From contig NZ_AP029028.1 in the NCBI RefSeq assembly GCF_037076565.1, forward strand, positions 496,001 through 560,000: a DNA stretch of 64,000 nt. Direction: 5' to 3'. The first letter of the stretch is position 1. Each line of letters opens with the position of its first letter. The notes below the pieces were generated by a model. The model had not been told where the DNA came from, did no database searches, and worked only from the letters and a program-made list of their open reading frames with translations. The stretch is from Herbaspirillum sp. DW155. Lineage in GTDB: Bacteria; Pseudomonadota; Gammaproteobacteria; Burkholderiales; Burkholderiaceae_D. A program made the translations under genes and the position numbers. Below are positions 7,660-16,822 of the stretch, piece by piece.

Positions 7660-8945
7660 TGAAACTGCATATCAAGAACGGCCGCCTGATCGACCCGGCC
7701 AACGGCATCGACGCCCAGCAGGATGTGTATGTGGCCGCCGGCAAGATCGCCGGTGTGGGCCAGGCCCCGGCCGACTTCGTGGCCAACAAGACCATCGATG
7801 CCACCGGCCTGATCGTGGCCCCCGGCCTGGTGGACCTGTCGGCGCGCCTGCGCGAGCCCGGCTACGAATACAAGGCCACGCTGGAATCCGAGATGCAGGC
7901 CGCCATCCAGGGCGGCGTGACCAGCCTGGTCTGTCCGCCCGATACCGATCCGGTGCTGGACGAACCGGGCCTCGTGGAAATGCTCAAGCACCGCGCCCGT
8001 TCGCTCAATCAGGCCCACGTCTATCCGCTGGGCGCACTGACCGCCGGCTTGAAGGGTAAGGCATTGACCGAGATGGCCGAGCTGACCGAGGCAGGTTGCA
8101 TCGGCTTCTCGCAAGCCGAAGAGCCGATCACCGATACCACCGTGCTGCTGTCGGCGCTGCAATATGCCAAGACCTTCAACTACACCGTCTGGCTGCGCCC
8201 GCAGGACCCGCACCTGGGCCGTTCCGGCATCGCCCACAGCGGCCCGGCTGCCTCGCGCCTGGGTTTGTCGGGCGTGCCGGTGATGTCGGAGACCATTGCG
8301 CTCTACACCCTCTTCGAACTGATGCGCGCCACCGGCGCCCGTGTCCACCTCTGCCGCATGTCCTCCGCTGCAGGGCTGGAGCTGGTGCGCCAGGCCAAGA
8401 GCGAAGGCCTGCCGGTGACCTGCGACGTGGGTGTGCACCACATCCACCTGTGTGATCTGGATATCGGTTTCTTCGATTCCAACGCCCGCCTGACGCCGCC
8501 GCTGCGCTCGCAGCGCGACCGCGAAGCGATCCGCACCGCCTTGCTGGACGGCACCATCGATGCGGTCTGCTCCGACCACACCCCGGTGGATGATGACGAG
8601 AAGCTGCTGCCTTTTGGCGAAGCCTCGCCAGGCGCCACCGGCCTGGAACTGCTGCTGTCGCTGTCGCTGAAATGGGCGCTGGAGAGCGAAGGCCAGGGCA
8701 AGGAAGTGCTGTCCAAGGCGATCTCCAAGGTGACGCACCGCGCCGCCAGGGTCGCGGGCCTGAAGGCCGGCAACCTGGCCGTGGGCAGCGTGGCTGACCT
8801 CTGCCTGTTCGACCCGAACACCATGTGGAAGGTGCAGGGGGCGGCGCTGGCCAGCCAGGGCAAGCACACGCCCTTCCTGGGCTACGAGCTGCCGGGCGTG
8901 GTCAAGGCCACCATCGTGTCGGGGCATATCGCTTTCGAACGCTGA
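7659..8945 (+). CDS. pyrX: Dihydroorotase-like protein, predicted catalytically inactive (PyrC'/PyrX)
   Basis: The 428-residue amidohydrolase fold matches type I dihydroorotases (DATGLIVAPGLVDL, ARLTPPLRS, CSDHTPVD), but the metal site is gone. The HxH of the first strand is S61-A-R63, the later metal His positions are R180 (WLRPQDP) and R233 (LCRMSS), and only D306 of SDHTP remains. This is the pattern of the non-catalytic partner that stabilises PyrB in Pseudomonas and relatives. An active pyrC must exist elsewhere in the genome. The gene starts on the ATGA overlap with the GIY-YIG gene. Confidence 0.9.
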   Translation: MKLHIKNGRLIDPANGIDAQQDVYVAAGKIAGVGQAPADFVANKTIDATGLIVAPGLVDLSARLREPGYEYKATLESEMQAAIQGGVTSLVCPPDTDPVLDEPGLVEMLKHRARSLNQAHVYPLGALTAGLKGKALTEMAELTEAGCIGFSQAEEPITDTTVLLSALQYAKTFNYTVWLRPQDPHLGRSGIAHSGPAASRLGLSGVPVMSETIALYTLFELMRATGARVHLCRMSSAAGLELVRQAKSEGLPVTCDVGVHHIHLCDLDIGFFDSNARLTPPLRSQRDREAIRTALLDGTIDAVCSDHTPVDDDEKLLPFGEASPGATGLELLLSLSLKWALESEGQGKEVLSKAISKVTHRAARVAGLKAGNLAVGSVADLCLFDPNTMWKVQGAALASQGKHTPFLGYELPGVVKATIVSGHIAFER

Positions 8946-8974
8946 TGTCCGCTGCAGCTTGATTCCTGCTTGAT

Positions 8975-9010
8975 CGATGGTTACTTTCGGGTAACCTCGG
9001 TCTTGATTTT
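8975..9010 (+). terminator. Possible terminator after the pseudo-dihydroorotase gene
   Basis: A stem GGTTAC / GTAACC (8979-8984, 8991-8996), extended by CGA/TCG across one bulged base, closes the loop TTTCGG and is followed a few bases later by GATTTTT. The stem is modest, so this is a weak call. Confidence 0.4.
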
Positions 9011-9059
9011 TGCTTACGTCGAATTTGCCCTTCACGACCCGATCACAAGCCGATACGCC

Positions 9060-9860
9060 ATGTTCGTTTTTCGTTTGTTGCGCCTGATTGCGCATCTCTT
9101 CAAGGGCATGGCGGTGTGTGCCTTCCTGTTCCCGTTCACTTCCGAGAAGGGCAGGCAGGCGCATATCCGGCGCTGGTCGCGCAAGCTGCTGCGCATCTGC
9201 GGCATCGCCATCAAGATCGACAGCCCCCTGCCGATTCCGCGTTCGCTGCTGGTGTCCAATCACGTGAGCTGGCTGGATATCTTCGTGGTCAATTCGCTGC
9301 AGCCCTGCCGCTTCGTGGCCAAATCGGAAATCCGCAGCTGGCCGCTGATCGGCTGGCTGTGTGCCAAGACCGGCACCATCTTCATCTCGCGCGGCAAGGC
9401 CAGCGACGTGCGCCGCATCTTCAAGGGACTGGTGGAAAGTATCGAGAAGGATGAACACGTGGCCTTCTTCCCCGAGGGCACCACCGCGCCGCAAGGCACC
9501 CTGTTGCCATTTCACGCGAACCTGTTCGAGGCCGCCATCGATGCAAAGGCGCCGGTGCAACCCTATGCGCTTCGCTATGTGGATGCCGAGGGCAAACTGC
9601 ATGCGGCGGCTGACTTCATCGGCGACATGTCCATTGCCGAGAGCATCCTCACCATCCTCAAGGCACGCGGGATGACGGCCGAGCTGAAGCAATTGTCACT
9701 CATCAGCACGGAGGGGGCGCATCGCCGCGACCTCGCGCGCGCCGCACGTGAAGCGATTGCCATCGGGCTGGGTTATTCGCCGGAGTCGCTCAACCCGGCC
9801 GGCGTGCCTGCGGACACTGCACCTGGAACAGTGCCCGATCCTCAAGTCGCACCGCGCTGA
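9060..9860 (+). CDS. plsC: 1-acyl-sn-glycerol-3-phosphate acyltransferase (PlsC-like)
   Basis: This 266-residue membrane-associated lysophospholipid acyltransferase has the NHVSWLD (HX4D) catalytic motif, a second block around [16 protein letters not shown], and FPEGTT (block III). A hydrophobic N-terminal segment anchors it. The ATG at 9060 is used because it opens the hydrophobic helix; the ribosome site is weak. The last 71 bases overlap apaH tail to tail, and the final 25 or so residues are Pro/Ala-rich and look like recruited extension. Confidence 0.88.
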   Translation: MFVFRLLRLIAHLFKGMAVCAFLFPFTSEKGRQAHIRRWSRKLLRICGIAIKIDSPLPIPRSLLVSNHVSWLDIFVVNSLQPCRFVAKSEIRSWPLIGWLCAKTGTIFISRGKASDVRRIFKGLVESIEKDEHVAFFPEGTTAPQGTLLPFHANLFEAAIDAKAPVQPYALRYVDAEGKLHAAADFIGDMSIAESILTILKARGMTAELKQLSLISTEGAHRRDLARAAREAIAIGLGYSPESLNPAGVPADTAPGTVPDPQVAPR

Positions 9861-10614
9861 GCTTTCCGCCCCACACGCAACCCGTATCCAGAGCGATCAG
9901 GTTGGGGCGCATCACCAGCCCCAGCGTAGACCAGTGACCGAAGACCACGGTCACATCCTGTGTGCACCGCCCTGGCACGTCGAACCAGGGCATCAATCCC
10001 TCCGGCGCCGCTGCGGCGCCTTCCTTCACGGCGAAATCCATCGTGCCATCGGCCTGGCAGAAACGCAGGCGGGTGAAGGCATTGATGATGCAGCGCAGGC
10101 GTTCGTGGCCGGCCAGGTCATCGCTCCAGCGGTCGGGCTGGTTGCCGTACATGTGGCGCAGGAAGTCGATCCACTGGTCGCTGCGCAGCATGCTTTCCGC
10201 TTCTCCGGCCAGCGTCAGCGCCTGTTGCAGATCCCATTGCGGTAGCACGCCGGCGTGCACGATCAGGTGACCCTGTTCATGGATGGCCAGCGGCCGGTGG
10301 CGCAGCCAGTGGATCAGTTCTTCGCGATCGGGGGCATTGAGGATCTCGTCCAGGGTGTCGTCGCGGTGTGCCGGACGGATACCGCAGGCCACGGCCAGCA
10401 GGTGCAGGTCGTGGTTGCCCAGCACTGACCGGGCGCGCTCGCCCATCTGCATTACGGTGCGCAGGGTTTGCAGGGATTGGGGGCCGCGGTTGATGAGGTC
10501 GCCGGCGAAGATGAGCGAACTGGATGCGTTACTGAGGCGAGTCAGGAGTTGCTCCAGGGAACCGGCGCAACCCTGGAGATCGCCGATGATATAAGTCGTG
10601 GAAGAGGAGTGCAT
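9790..10614 (-). CDS. apaH: Bis(5'-nucleosyl)-tetraphosphatase, symmetrical
   Basis: ApaH hydrolyses Ap4A to two ADP (and removes Np4 caps from RNA). The metallophosphatase motifs are [19 protein letters not shown], a later [10 protein letters not shown] and FGHWSTLG. The ATG at 10614 gives 274 residues with the first strand (TTYIIGD) near the N-terminus, as in the family; an upstream in-frame ATG at 10674 would add 20 unconserved residues. It is divergent from the polysaccharide cluster and overlaps plsC by 71 bases at the 3' ends. Confidence 0.93.
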   Translation of the reverse strand: MHSSSTTYIIGDLQGCAGSLEQLLTRLSNASSSLIFAGDLINRGPQSLQTLRTVMQMGERARSVLGNHDLHLLAVACGIRPAHRDDTLDEILNAPDREELIHWLRHRPLAIHEQGHLIVHAGVLPQWDLQQALTLAGEAESMLRSDQWIDFLRHMYGNQPDRWSDDLAGHERLRCIINAFTRLRFCQADGTMDFAVKEGAAAAPEGLMPWFDVPGRCTQDVTVVFGHWSTLGLVMRPNLIALDTGCVWGGKLSAVRLEDRALFQVQCPQARRPG

Positions 10615-10722
10615 ACGAAGTAAAGAGCTTGCTTGGCCTGCAAGATTGGGCAAGGAAATGTTAGCGGCCGTCATACATAAAAGTTATCATACGACGGTAT
10701 TTGCACGTCTGTGCCTATTTTC

Positions 10723-11286
10723 ATGATGAAACGTTTCTTTGACATTCTCGTTGTGCTCGTGGCTGGCGTGATACTGGCGCTGCCCATGCTGCTGGTGGCT
10801 ATCCTGGTCAAGGTGACCTCCAGGGGGCCTGTCCTGTACTGGTCGGATCGCGTGGGGCAGGATAACCGGATATTCAGCATGCCCAAATTCCGCTCGATGA
10901 AAACGGGCACCCCGGCGGTGGCCACGCATCTGCTGACCGACTCCGGATCGCACCTGACCCCCATCGGCGGTCTGCTGCGCAAGACCAGCCTGGATGAGCT
11001 GCCGCAACTGTGGAGCATTCTGCGGGGAGACATGTCGCTGGTCGGTCCTCGGCCAGCCCTTTACAATCAGCATGACCTGATTGCTCTGCGTACTGAGCTG
11101 GGCGTCAGCAGGCTCAAACCGGGGCTGACCGGCTGGGCCCAGGTCAACGGCCGCGACGAGTTGCCCATCCCGGTCAAGGTGCAGTTCGATGAGCAATACC
11201 TGCGGATGCGCTCCTTTTTCTTCGACCTGCGCATCCTGTGGATGACGGTGGTCAAGGTGCTCGGGCGCGATGGCATCTCCCACTGA
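10723..11286 (+). CDS. Undecaprenyl-phosphate sugar phosphotransferase (PglC/WbaP C-terminal type)
   Basis: This small monotopic phosphoglycosyl transferase moves a sugar-1-phosphate from a UDP-sugar to undecaprenyl phosphate and starts an O-antigen or capsule chain. It has the re-entrant N-terminal helix after KRFFDI, the KFRSMKTG motif, DELPQLW, GDMSLVGPRP and the closing KPGLTGWAQVNGR. About 187 residues is the PglC-type core without the WbaP membrane domain. The ATG at 10723 is chosen; ATG 10726 and GTG 10711 are in frame and no clear ribosome site decides. The next gene likely makes its substrate. Confidence 0.9.
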   Translation: MMKRFFDILVVLVAGVILALPMLLVAILVKVTSRGPVLYWSDRVGQDNRIFSMPKFRSMKTGTPAVATHLLTDSGSHLTPIGGLLRKTSLDELPQLWSILRGDMSLVGPRPALYNQHDLIALRTELGVSRLKPGLTGWAQVNGRDELPIPVKVQFDEQYLRMRSFFFDLRILWMTVVKVLGRDGISH

Positions 11287-11327
11287 CAATCTTGCAAGGA
11301 ACCAACAACAATGAAGGATAGGCAGTC

Positions 11328-13328
11328 ATGAGACGCCATGTGCTGGATTTGCCGCGGCTGAACAAGCAAGCCATTGTCGCCACGATCGACGTCCTGATTT
11401 CCCTGCTGGCGACCTGGATCGCTTTCTCCTTGCGTCTGGACAGCCTGCACTGGCCGCAGGGCTACCAATGGCACGTCTACCAGATCGCCCCCGTGCTGAT
11501 GTTGCCCATCTTCATCCGCATGGGGCTGTATCGCTCGGTATTCCGCTATACGGGCATCGCCGCGATCGTGACCATCGCCAAGGCCGTCGCCCTTTATGGC
11601 CTGCTGCTCTTCACGTTGCTGGTGTGGCTGGCCCTGCCCGGCATCCCGCGTTCGCTCGGCGTTCTGCAGCCGCTGCTGTTGCTGGTGATGGTGGGAGGGA
11701 GTCGCGCTTTTGCACGGCTGTGGCTGAGCCAGGCCGATTCCAAACGCAAGCACCTGCGCCAGTCGCGACTGCTGGTCTACGGTGCCGGGCAGGTGGGGGC
11801 ACAGATTGCCGAAGCCATGGAACGCCAGCACCAACTGGTCCTCTTCGGCTTCCTCGAAGACAACCGCGAGCTTTACGGCAAGACCATCAATGGCCGCCGG
11901 GTCTATCCGGCCAGCGAGGCAGAACGGCTCATCGACACGTTTGCCATTACCGATATCCTGCTCGCCCTGCCTTCCATCAGTCGTGCCCGCCGCAAGGAAA
12001 TCATCGAGAAGCTTCGTCCTTTCCACGTACACATCCGTTCGGTCCCGGATCTTGCGGACCTGGCACAAGGAAAAGTGGCCGTCACGGAGGCTCACGAGCT
12101 GGATATTCTCGACCTGCTGGGGCGGGAGCCGGTCCTTCCCAATCCGGCACTGGTCGGTCGCAACGTCAGCAACAAGGTCGTCCTGGTGACTGGCGCCGGT
12201 GGCAGCATCGGCAGCGAGCTTTGCCGCCAGATCCTCAGTTCCAGGCCATCCAAGCTCTTGCTGTTCGAGCAAAACGAATTCAACCTCTACACGATCCATC
12301 GTGATCTGCAGCAACGGCAGGCTAGCACCTCGCCCGGCACCGAACTGATTCCGCTGCTGGGCGACGTCTGCAATTTCGAGCGGATCAACCAGGTCTGCCG
12401 TACCTGGCAACCGCGCACCATCTACCACGCAGCGGCCTACAAGCATGTGCCGCTGGTCGAGCACAACCCCGTGGAGGGAGTGACCAACAACGTCTTCGGG
12501 ACGTATTGCGTGGCGCGGGCGGCCATCGAGAACCAGGTCAGTGACTACGTACTCATCAGTACCGACAAGGCGGTCCGGCCGACCAATATCATGGGCGCCA
12601 GCAAGCGCATGGCGGAAATGGTCTTGCAGTCGCTGTCCGATGTCGACGTGGTGCCGCGTTTTCTCGGTCAGGAGGCCAATGGCCCCGGTACGCGCAATCT
12701 GACCCGATTCTCGATGGTGCGTTTCGGCAACGTGCTCGGTTCTTCCGGCTCCGTCGTGCCGCTGTTCCGTGAACAAATCAAGGCCGGAGGCCCCATCACC
12801 CTGACCGATCCGGAGGTGACGCGTTACTTCATGCTCATTCCGGAGGCGGTGCAACTGGTCCTGCAGGCCGGTGCCATGACCGAAGGCGGTGACGTCTTCG
12901 TACTCGACATGGGTGAGCCGGTCCGCATCCTGGACCTGGCGCGGCGCATGGTGGAGTTGTCCGGTCTGACTATTCGCGACGAGCACAACCCGGAGGGCGA
13001 CATAGAAATCCAGACGGTCGGGTTGCGCCCGGGTGAAAAGCTTTATGAAGAGTTGCTCATCGGCGAACAGCCTGAGCCAACCGCACATCCGCGCATCATG
13101 ACCGCGCATGAAGATTTCATCCCCTGGGATCGTCTGGCGGAGGAGCTTCGCCATCTGCACGATGCCTTGCAGGCCAATGATGTCGGCGCGATCCGCGCCC
13201 TGCTGCACAAGTTGGTCAGCGGTTATCAGCCGGCGGCTGAGATCGTGGACTGGGCCTTTGTCGAGAAGCGCCGCCAGGGCGCGCAGCGGCAGGAGGCCCC
13301 TCGTTTCGAAGTCGTCAGCAAATCATGA
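11328..13328 (+). CDS. Membrane UDP-GlcNAc 4,6-dehydratase, WbpM/PglF/CapD family
   Basis: This 666-residue protein has four N-terminal membrane segments (about residues 15-115), a Rossmann-like CoA-binding-type domain (about 140-260, LLVYGAGQVGAQIAEAM) and the catalytic SDR domain from about 285 (VVLVTGAGGSIGSEL, YHAAAYKHVPLVEHNP, STDKAVRPTNIMGASKR). Replacement of the usual Tyr by Met in MGASK is normal for this family. It would convert UDP-GlcNAc to the 4-keto-6-deoxy sugar, precursor of QuiNAc, FucNAc or bacillosamine. It sits 41 bases after the phosphoglycosyl transferase. A WbpV-like reductase at 49375-50346 could finish the sugar. Confidence 0.93.
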   Translation: MRRHVLDLPRLNKQAIVATIDVLISLLATWIAFSLRLDSLHWPQGYQWHVYQIAPVLMLPIFIRMGLYRSVFRYTGIAAIVTIAKAVALYGLLLFTLLVWLALPGIPRSLGVLQPLLLLVMVGGSRAFARLWLSQADSKRKHLRQSRLLVYGAGQVGAQIAEAMERQHQLVLFGFLEDNRELYGKTINGRRVYPASEAERLIDTFAITDILLALPSISRARRKEIIEKLRPFHVHIRSVPDLADLAQGKVAVTEAHELDILDLLGREPVLPNPALVGRNVSNKVVLVTGAGGSIGSELCRQILSSRPSKLLLFEQNEFNLYTIHRDLQQRQASTSPGTELIPLLGDVCNFERINQVCRTWQPRTIYHAAAYKHVPLVEHNPVEGVTNNVFGTYCVARAAIENQVSDYVLISTDKAVRPTNIMGASKRMAEMVLQSLSDVDVVPRFLGQEANGPGTRNLTRFSMVRFGNVLGSSGSVVPLFREQIKAGGPITLTDPEVTRYFMLIPEAVQLVLQAGAMTEGGDVFVLDMGEPVRILDLARRMVELSGLTIRDEHNPEGDIEIQTVGLRPGEKLYEELLIGEQPEPTAHPRIMTAHEDFIPWDRLAEELRHLHDALQANDVGAIRALLHKLVSGYQPAAEIVDWAFVEKRRQGAQRQEAPRFEVVSKS

Positions 13329-13383
13329 CGGCTTACTCTGATTGCGCATTCCATCCAACCCGTACCTTGAGGACCACCTTTCC

Positions 13384-14754
13384 ATGATCTCCAATTCCAT
13401 CTTCAAAGCCTACGACATCCGCGGCATCATCGACAAAACCCTGGACGACCAGGTCGCCTTCCAGATCGGTCAGGCCTTCGGTGCCGCGGCCTTGGCCAAG
13501 GGCCAGAAGAAGGTCGTGATCGGTCGGGATGGCCGCCTCTCCGGTCCCTCGCTTTCTGCTGCGCTGGCCAAGGGCTTGCAGGCCGTCGGCGTGGACGTGA
13601 TCGATCTGGGCATGGTGGCTACCCCCATGGTCTACTTCGGCACCCACGTGCTGGATACGCAATCGGGCATCATGGTCACCGGCAGCCACAATCCGCCGGA
13701 CTACAACGGCTTCAAGATGGTGCTGGCGGGTGAAGCCATCCATGGGGAGACCATCCAGGGCCTGTACCAGGCCATCGTCAAGGGCGAATTCCCTCAGGGC
13801 GCCGGCAGCTACAGCACCCATGACATCAAGGCGGCCTACATCGCGCGGATGATCTCGGATGTGAAGCTGGCGCGTCCCCTGAAGATCGCCGTCGACTGCG
13901 GCAATGGTGTGGCCGGTGCCTTCGCCGGCGAGATCTACCGGGCCCTGGGCTGCGAAGTCACCGAGCTGTTCTGCGAAGTGGACGGTAACTTCCCCAACCA
14001 CCATCCCGATCCGGCGCATCCGGAAAACCTGCAGGATCTCATCCGCTGCCTGCAGGAAACCGACAACGAACTCGGCCTGGCCTTTGATGGCGATGGCGAC
14101 CGCCTCGGCCTGGTCACCAAGGATGGCCAGATCATCTATCCGGACCGCCAGCTGATGCTCTTCGCCGAAGACGTGCTGACCCGTAACCCGGGCAAGGAAA
14201 TCCTCTACGACGTCAAGTGCACCCGCCACCTGGCCCCGTGGATCACCGCGCGCGGTGGTCAGCCGCTGATGTGGAAGACCGGCCACTCCCTGGTCAAGGC
14301 CAAGCTGCGTGAAACCGGCGCCCCGCTGGGCGGCGAGATGAGCGGCCACATCTTCTTCAAGGATCGCTGGTTCGGCTTCGACGACGGCCTCTATGCCGGC
14401 GTGCGCATGCTGGAACTGATGGCCCGCCAGAGTGATCCGTCGGCCGTGCTCAATGCCCTGCCGCAATCGGTGAGCACCCCGGAACTGCAGCTCAAACTGC
14501 AGGAAGGCGAGAACTTCGCGCTCATCGGCAAGCTGCAAAGCTATGCCAAATTCGAAGGCGCCCAGGACATCATCACCATCGACGGCCTGCGTGTGGAATA
14601 CGCCGACGGCTTCGGCCTGGCCCGTTCCTCCAACACCACGCCGGTAGTGGTGCTGCGCTTCGAGGCCGAGACGCCACAGGCGCTGGAACGCATCCAGGGC
14701 GAATTCCGCAAGGTCATCCTGGCCGCCCGTCCTGATGTGACGCTGCCGTTCTGA
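13384..14754 (+). CDS. Phosphomannomutase / phosphoglucomutase (AlgC/ManB type)
   Basis: The enzyme interconverts hexose 6- and 1-phosphates, feeding GDP-mannose (gmd-rmd) and the glucose-1-phosphate nucleotide sugars (rml, rfb) in this window. The phosphoserine loop is TGSHNPPDYNG, the Mg site is FDGDGDRLG, the sugar-specificity loop is GGEMSGH, and the phosphate loop RSSNTTP is near the C-terminus. The ATG at 13384 gives 456 residues beginning at SIFKAYDIRGI, the family start, with GAGGA about 12 bases upstream; an in-frame ATG at 13342 would only add an unconserved leader. Confidence 0.93.
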   Translation: MISNSIFKAYDIRGIIDKTLDDQVAFQIGQAFGAAALAKGQKKVVIGRDGRLSGPSLSAALAKGLQAVGVDVIDLGMVATPMVYFGTHVLDTQSGIMVTGSHNPPDYNGFKMVLAGEAIHGETIQGLYQAIVKGEFPQGAGSYSTHDIKAAYIARMISDVKLARPLKIAVDCGNGVAGAFAGEIYRALGCEVTELFCEVDGNFPNHHPDPAHPENLQDLIRCLQETDNELGLAFDGDGDRLGLVTKDGQIIYPDRQLMLFAEDVLTRNPGKEILYDVKCTRHLAPWITARGGQPLMWKTGHSLVKAKLRETGAPLGGEMSGHIFFKDRWFGFDDGLYAGVRMLELMARQSDPSAVLNALPQSVSTPELQLKLQEGENFALIGKLQSYAKFEGAQDIITIDGLRVEYADGFGLARSSNTTPVVVLRFEAETPQALERIQGEFRKVILAARPDVTLPF

Positions 14755-14771
14755 GCAGCCGATGAGGTAAG

Positions 14772-15788
14772 ATGCTGGCCCACCATTCAGTCAGCCAACG
14801 TGGGTCAGCCTTGAAAATTCTTATCGTCCGTGTCTCTTCGCTCGGAGACGTCGTTCATAACATGCCGATGGTGGCGGACATCCATCGGCATTTCCCCGGC
14901 GCACAGATCGATTGGGTAGTCGAAGAGGGCTACACCAGCCTGGTCGGCCTCAATCGGCACGTGCACAAGATCATCCCCATCGCCTTGCGCCGCTGGCGCA
15001 AGACCCTGTTCTCGTCGGCCACGCGCGCCGAGATCGGCGCGTTCCGCCGGCAGTTGCGGGCCGAGTGCTATGACGTGGTGTTCGATACCCAGGGCTTGCT
15101 CAAGACCAGCGTGGTCATGCGCATGGCGCGCCTGGCGCCGCAGGGGCGCCGCATCGGCCTGGCCAATGCGACCGAAGGTTCGGGGTATGAGCCGGTATCG
15201 CGCATCTTTCACGATCAGAGCATTCCGGTCGGCATTCGCACCCATGCGGTCATGCGCGCCAGGCTGGTAGCGGCGGGGGCGCTGGGCTACCAGATCGAGG
15301 GATTGCCCGACTTCGCCTTGCAGCCGCCGGAGCCGGCGCGATTTGACTGGATGCCGGAGCAGCCTTATGTCGTCTTCTTCCACGGCACCGCGCGTGCGGC
15401 CAAGCAATGGCCGCAGGAGCGCTGGGTCAAGCTGGGCCAGGCCCTGGCCGCGCGCGGCTTGCCGGTCCTGTTGCCATGGGGGAGCGTCAGCGAGCAGGAA
15501 GCTGCCCGCCAACTCGCCGCCGGTATCCCCGGCGCGACCGTGCTGCCGGCGCTGCCGATGATGCAGGCCGTGGCGCTGGTGCAGCAGGCGCGCCTGGTGA
15601 TCGGGCTCGATACCGGGCTGACCCATATCGCCGCCGCCTATGGCAAGCCCACGGTCGAGCTCTACTGCGATTCCCCGCGCTGGAAGACCGAAGGCAATTG
15701 GTCTCCCTCCATCTTCAATCTGGGCGACCTGGGCAACCCGCCTCCCGAGGAGGACGTGTTGCGGGCCGCACTGGACTTGCTGGACTGA
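14772..15788 (+). CDS. waaC: Lipopolysaccharide heptosyltransferase I
   Basis: WaaC adds the first L-glycero-D-manno-heptose to Kdo of the LPS inner core in the cytoplasm. The GT9 features are visible: N-terminal ILIVRVSSLGDVVHNMP, the ADP-heptose motif VIGLDTGLTHIAAAYGKPTVELY, and a middle VVFFHGTARAAKQWP strand-loop. The ATG at 14772 follows GAGG closely; a TTG at 14811, just before the first strand, is an alternative. It leads an LPS core set with the Kdo hydroxylase and waaA. Confidence 0.92.
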   Translation: MLAHHSVSQRGSALKILIVRVSSLGDVVHNMPMVADIHRHFPGAQIDWVVEEGYTSLVGLNRHVHKIIPIALRRWRKTLFSSATRAEIGAFRRQLRAECYDVVFDTQGLLKTSVVMRMARLAPQGRRIGLANATEGSGYEPVSRIFHDQSIPVGIRTHAVMRARLVAAGALGYQIEGLPDFALQPPEPARFDWMPEQPYVVFFHGTARAAKQWPQERWVKLGQALAARGLPVLLPWGSVSEQEAARQLAAGIPGATVLPALPMMQAVALVQQARLVIGLDTGLTHIAAAYGKPTVELYCDSPRWKTEGNWSPSIFNLGDLGNPPPEEDVLRAALDLLD

Positions 15789-15951
15789 TCTGACGCGGCG
15801 GGGGACCACTTGGGCATATGTTGAAGCAGATCAAAAGCCCCGCTCAAAGCGCCAACTTTGCCGTAGAAGCCCCGTGCGACGCGACTTTCAGGCAAGACAG
15901 GGCAGGTGTTCCGGTCACACGGGCAGGGCGCTTGCGGGCATAATACGCGCC

Positions 15952-16821
15952 ATGGAATCGCAAATTATCGAGATTGGCCTGACCGAATGGCAGGTCGACC
16001 ACCCCAATCCGGAATGGATTACCGCGCTGGAAGCGGGCAAGGTGCTGTACTTCCCGCAACTGGCTTTTCAGTTGCTGGAGTCCGAGCGCGCGCTGCTGGA
16101 TCCATCCGTGCGCGCCCCCAAGTCGCGCAACATCAGCCTGGACGCGCGTGGCCATATCAAGGGCGCCGCTGGCGGCACCGAGCAGCAACTGGCTCTGGCC
16201 GCCATGGTCGGTCGCTTCCGCGAGCAGGCACTGTCCCTGGTGCATACGCTGCTGCCCAAATACCGTGACGCCTTGCGCATCGCACCCACCAGCTATCGTC
16301 CGATGCAAGTGGAAACGCGCTCCCAGTCCTGGCGCGCCGATGACCGGCGTATGCACGTTGATGCCTTCCCCTCACGCCCCAACTATGGTGAGCGCATCCT
16401 GCGCGTCTTTACCAATGTGAATCCGGACGGGGTGCCGCGCGTCTGGCGCGTGGGCGAGCCCTTCGAGACTGTGGCACGGCGTTTCCTGCCGCGTGCCAAG
16501 CCTTATGTACGCTGGCAGGCCAGTGCGCTCAAGGCCCTGCACGTGACCAAATCCTTCCGCAGTGAATACGACCACCTCATGCTGCAACTGCACGACGGCA
16601 TGAAAGGCGACATGCAATACCAGCAGGACGCCCAGCAAGTCACCATGCCATTTGCCGCCGGTTCGGTCTGGATCTGCTTCTCGGACCAGGCCTCGCATGC
16701 GGTCATGTCGGGCCAGTACATGATGGAACAGACCCTGCACCTGGCGCCGGAACTGCAATACGATCCGCAGTCGAGCCCGCTGGCCATTCTCACGCGCCTG
16801 GTCGGCCACCCGCTGGTCTGA
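15952..16821 (+). CDS. kdoO: Kdo 3-hydroxylase, Fe(II)/2-oxoglutarate dependent
   Basis: This 289-residue protein matches the Kdo hydroxylase family that converts the outer Kdo of lipid A-Kdo2 into Ko (D-glycero-D-talo-oct-2-ulosonic acid), known from Burkholderia and Yersinia. The iron ligands fit H135-x-D137 in RRMHVDAFPSRP with a distal H249 in SDQASHAVMSGQY. It is one base from waaA, which supports the assignment. The ATG at 15952 lacks a clear ribosome site; a CATAAT at 15939-15944 could be a -10, which would make the mRNA nearly leaderless. Confidence 0.9.
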   Translation: MESQIIEIGLTEWQVDHPNPEWITALEAGKVLYFPQLAFQLLESERALLDPSVRAPKSRNISLDARGHIKGAAGGTEQQLALAAMVGRFREQALSLVHTLLPKYRDALRIAPTSYRPMQVETRSQSWRADDRRMHVDAFPSRPNYGERILRVFTNVNPDGVPRVWRVGEPFETVARRFLPRAKPYVRWQASALKALHVTKSFRSEYDHLMLQLHDGMKGDMQYQQDAQQVTMPFAAGSVWICFSDQASHAVMSGQYMMEQTLHLAPELQYDPQSSPLAILTRLVGHPLV

Positions 16822-16822
16822 G

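Noticed and set aside
7659..8945. Calling this gene an active dihydroorotase
   Set aside because: The metal-binding His positions are Ser/Arg; only one Asp ligand is kept.
7485..9692. 735-residue - strand frame
   Set aside because: Antisense to the GIY-YIG gene, pseudo-dihydroorotase and plsC, all with clear families.
11067..13208. 713-residue - strand frame
   Set aside because: Antisense to the WbpM-type dehydratase; repetitive Gln/His/Arg composition, no recognisable domain.
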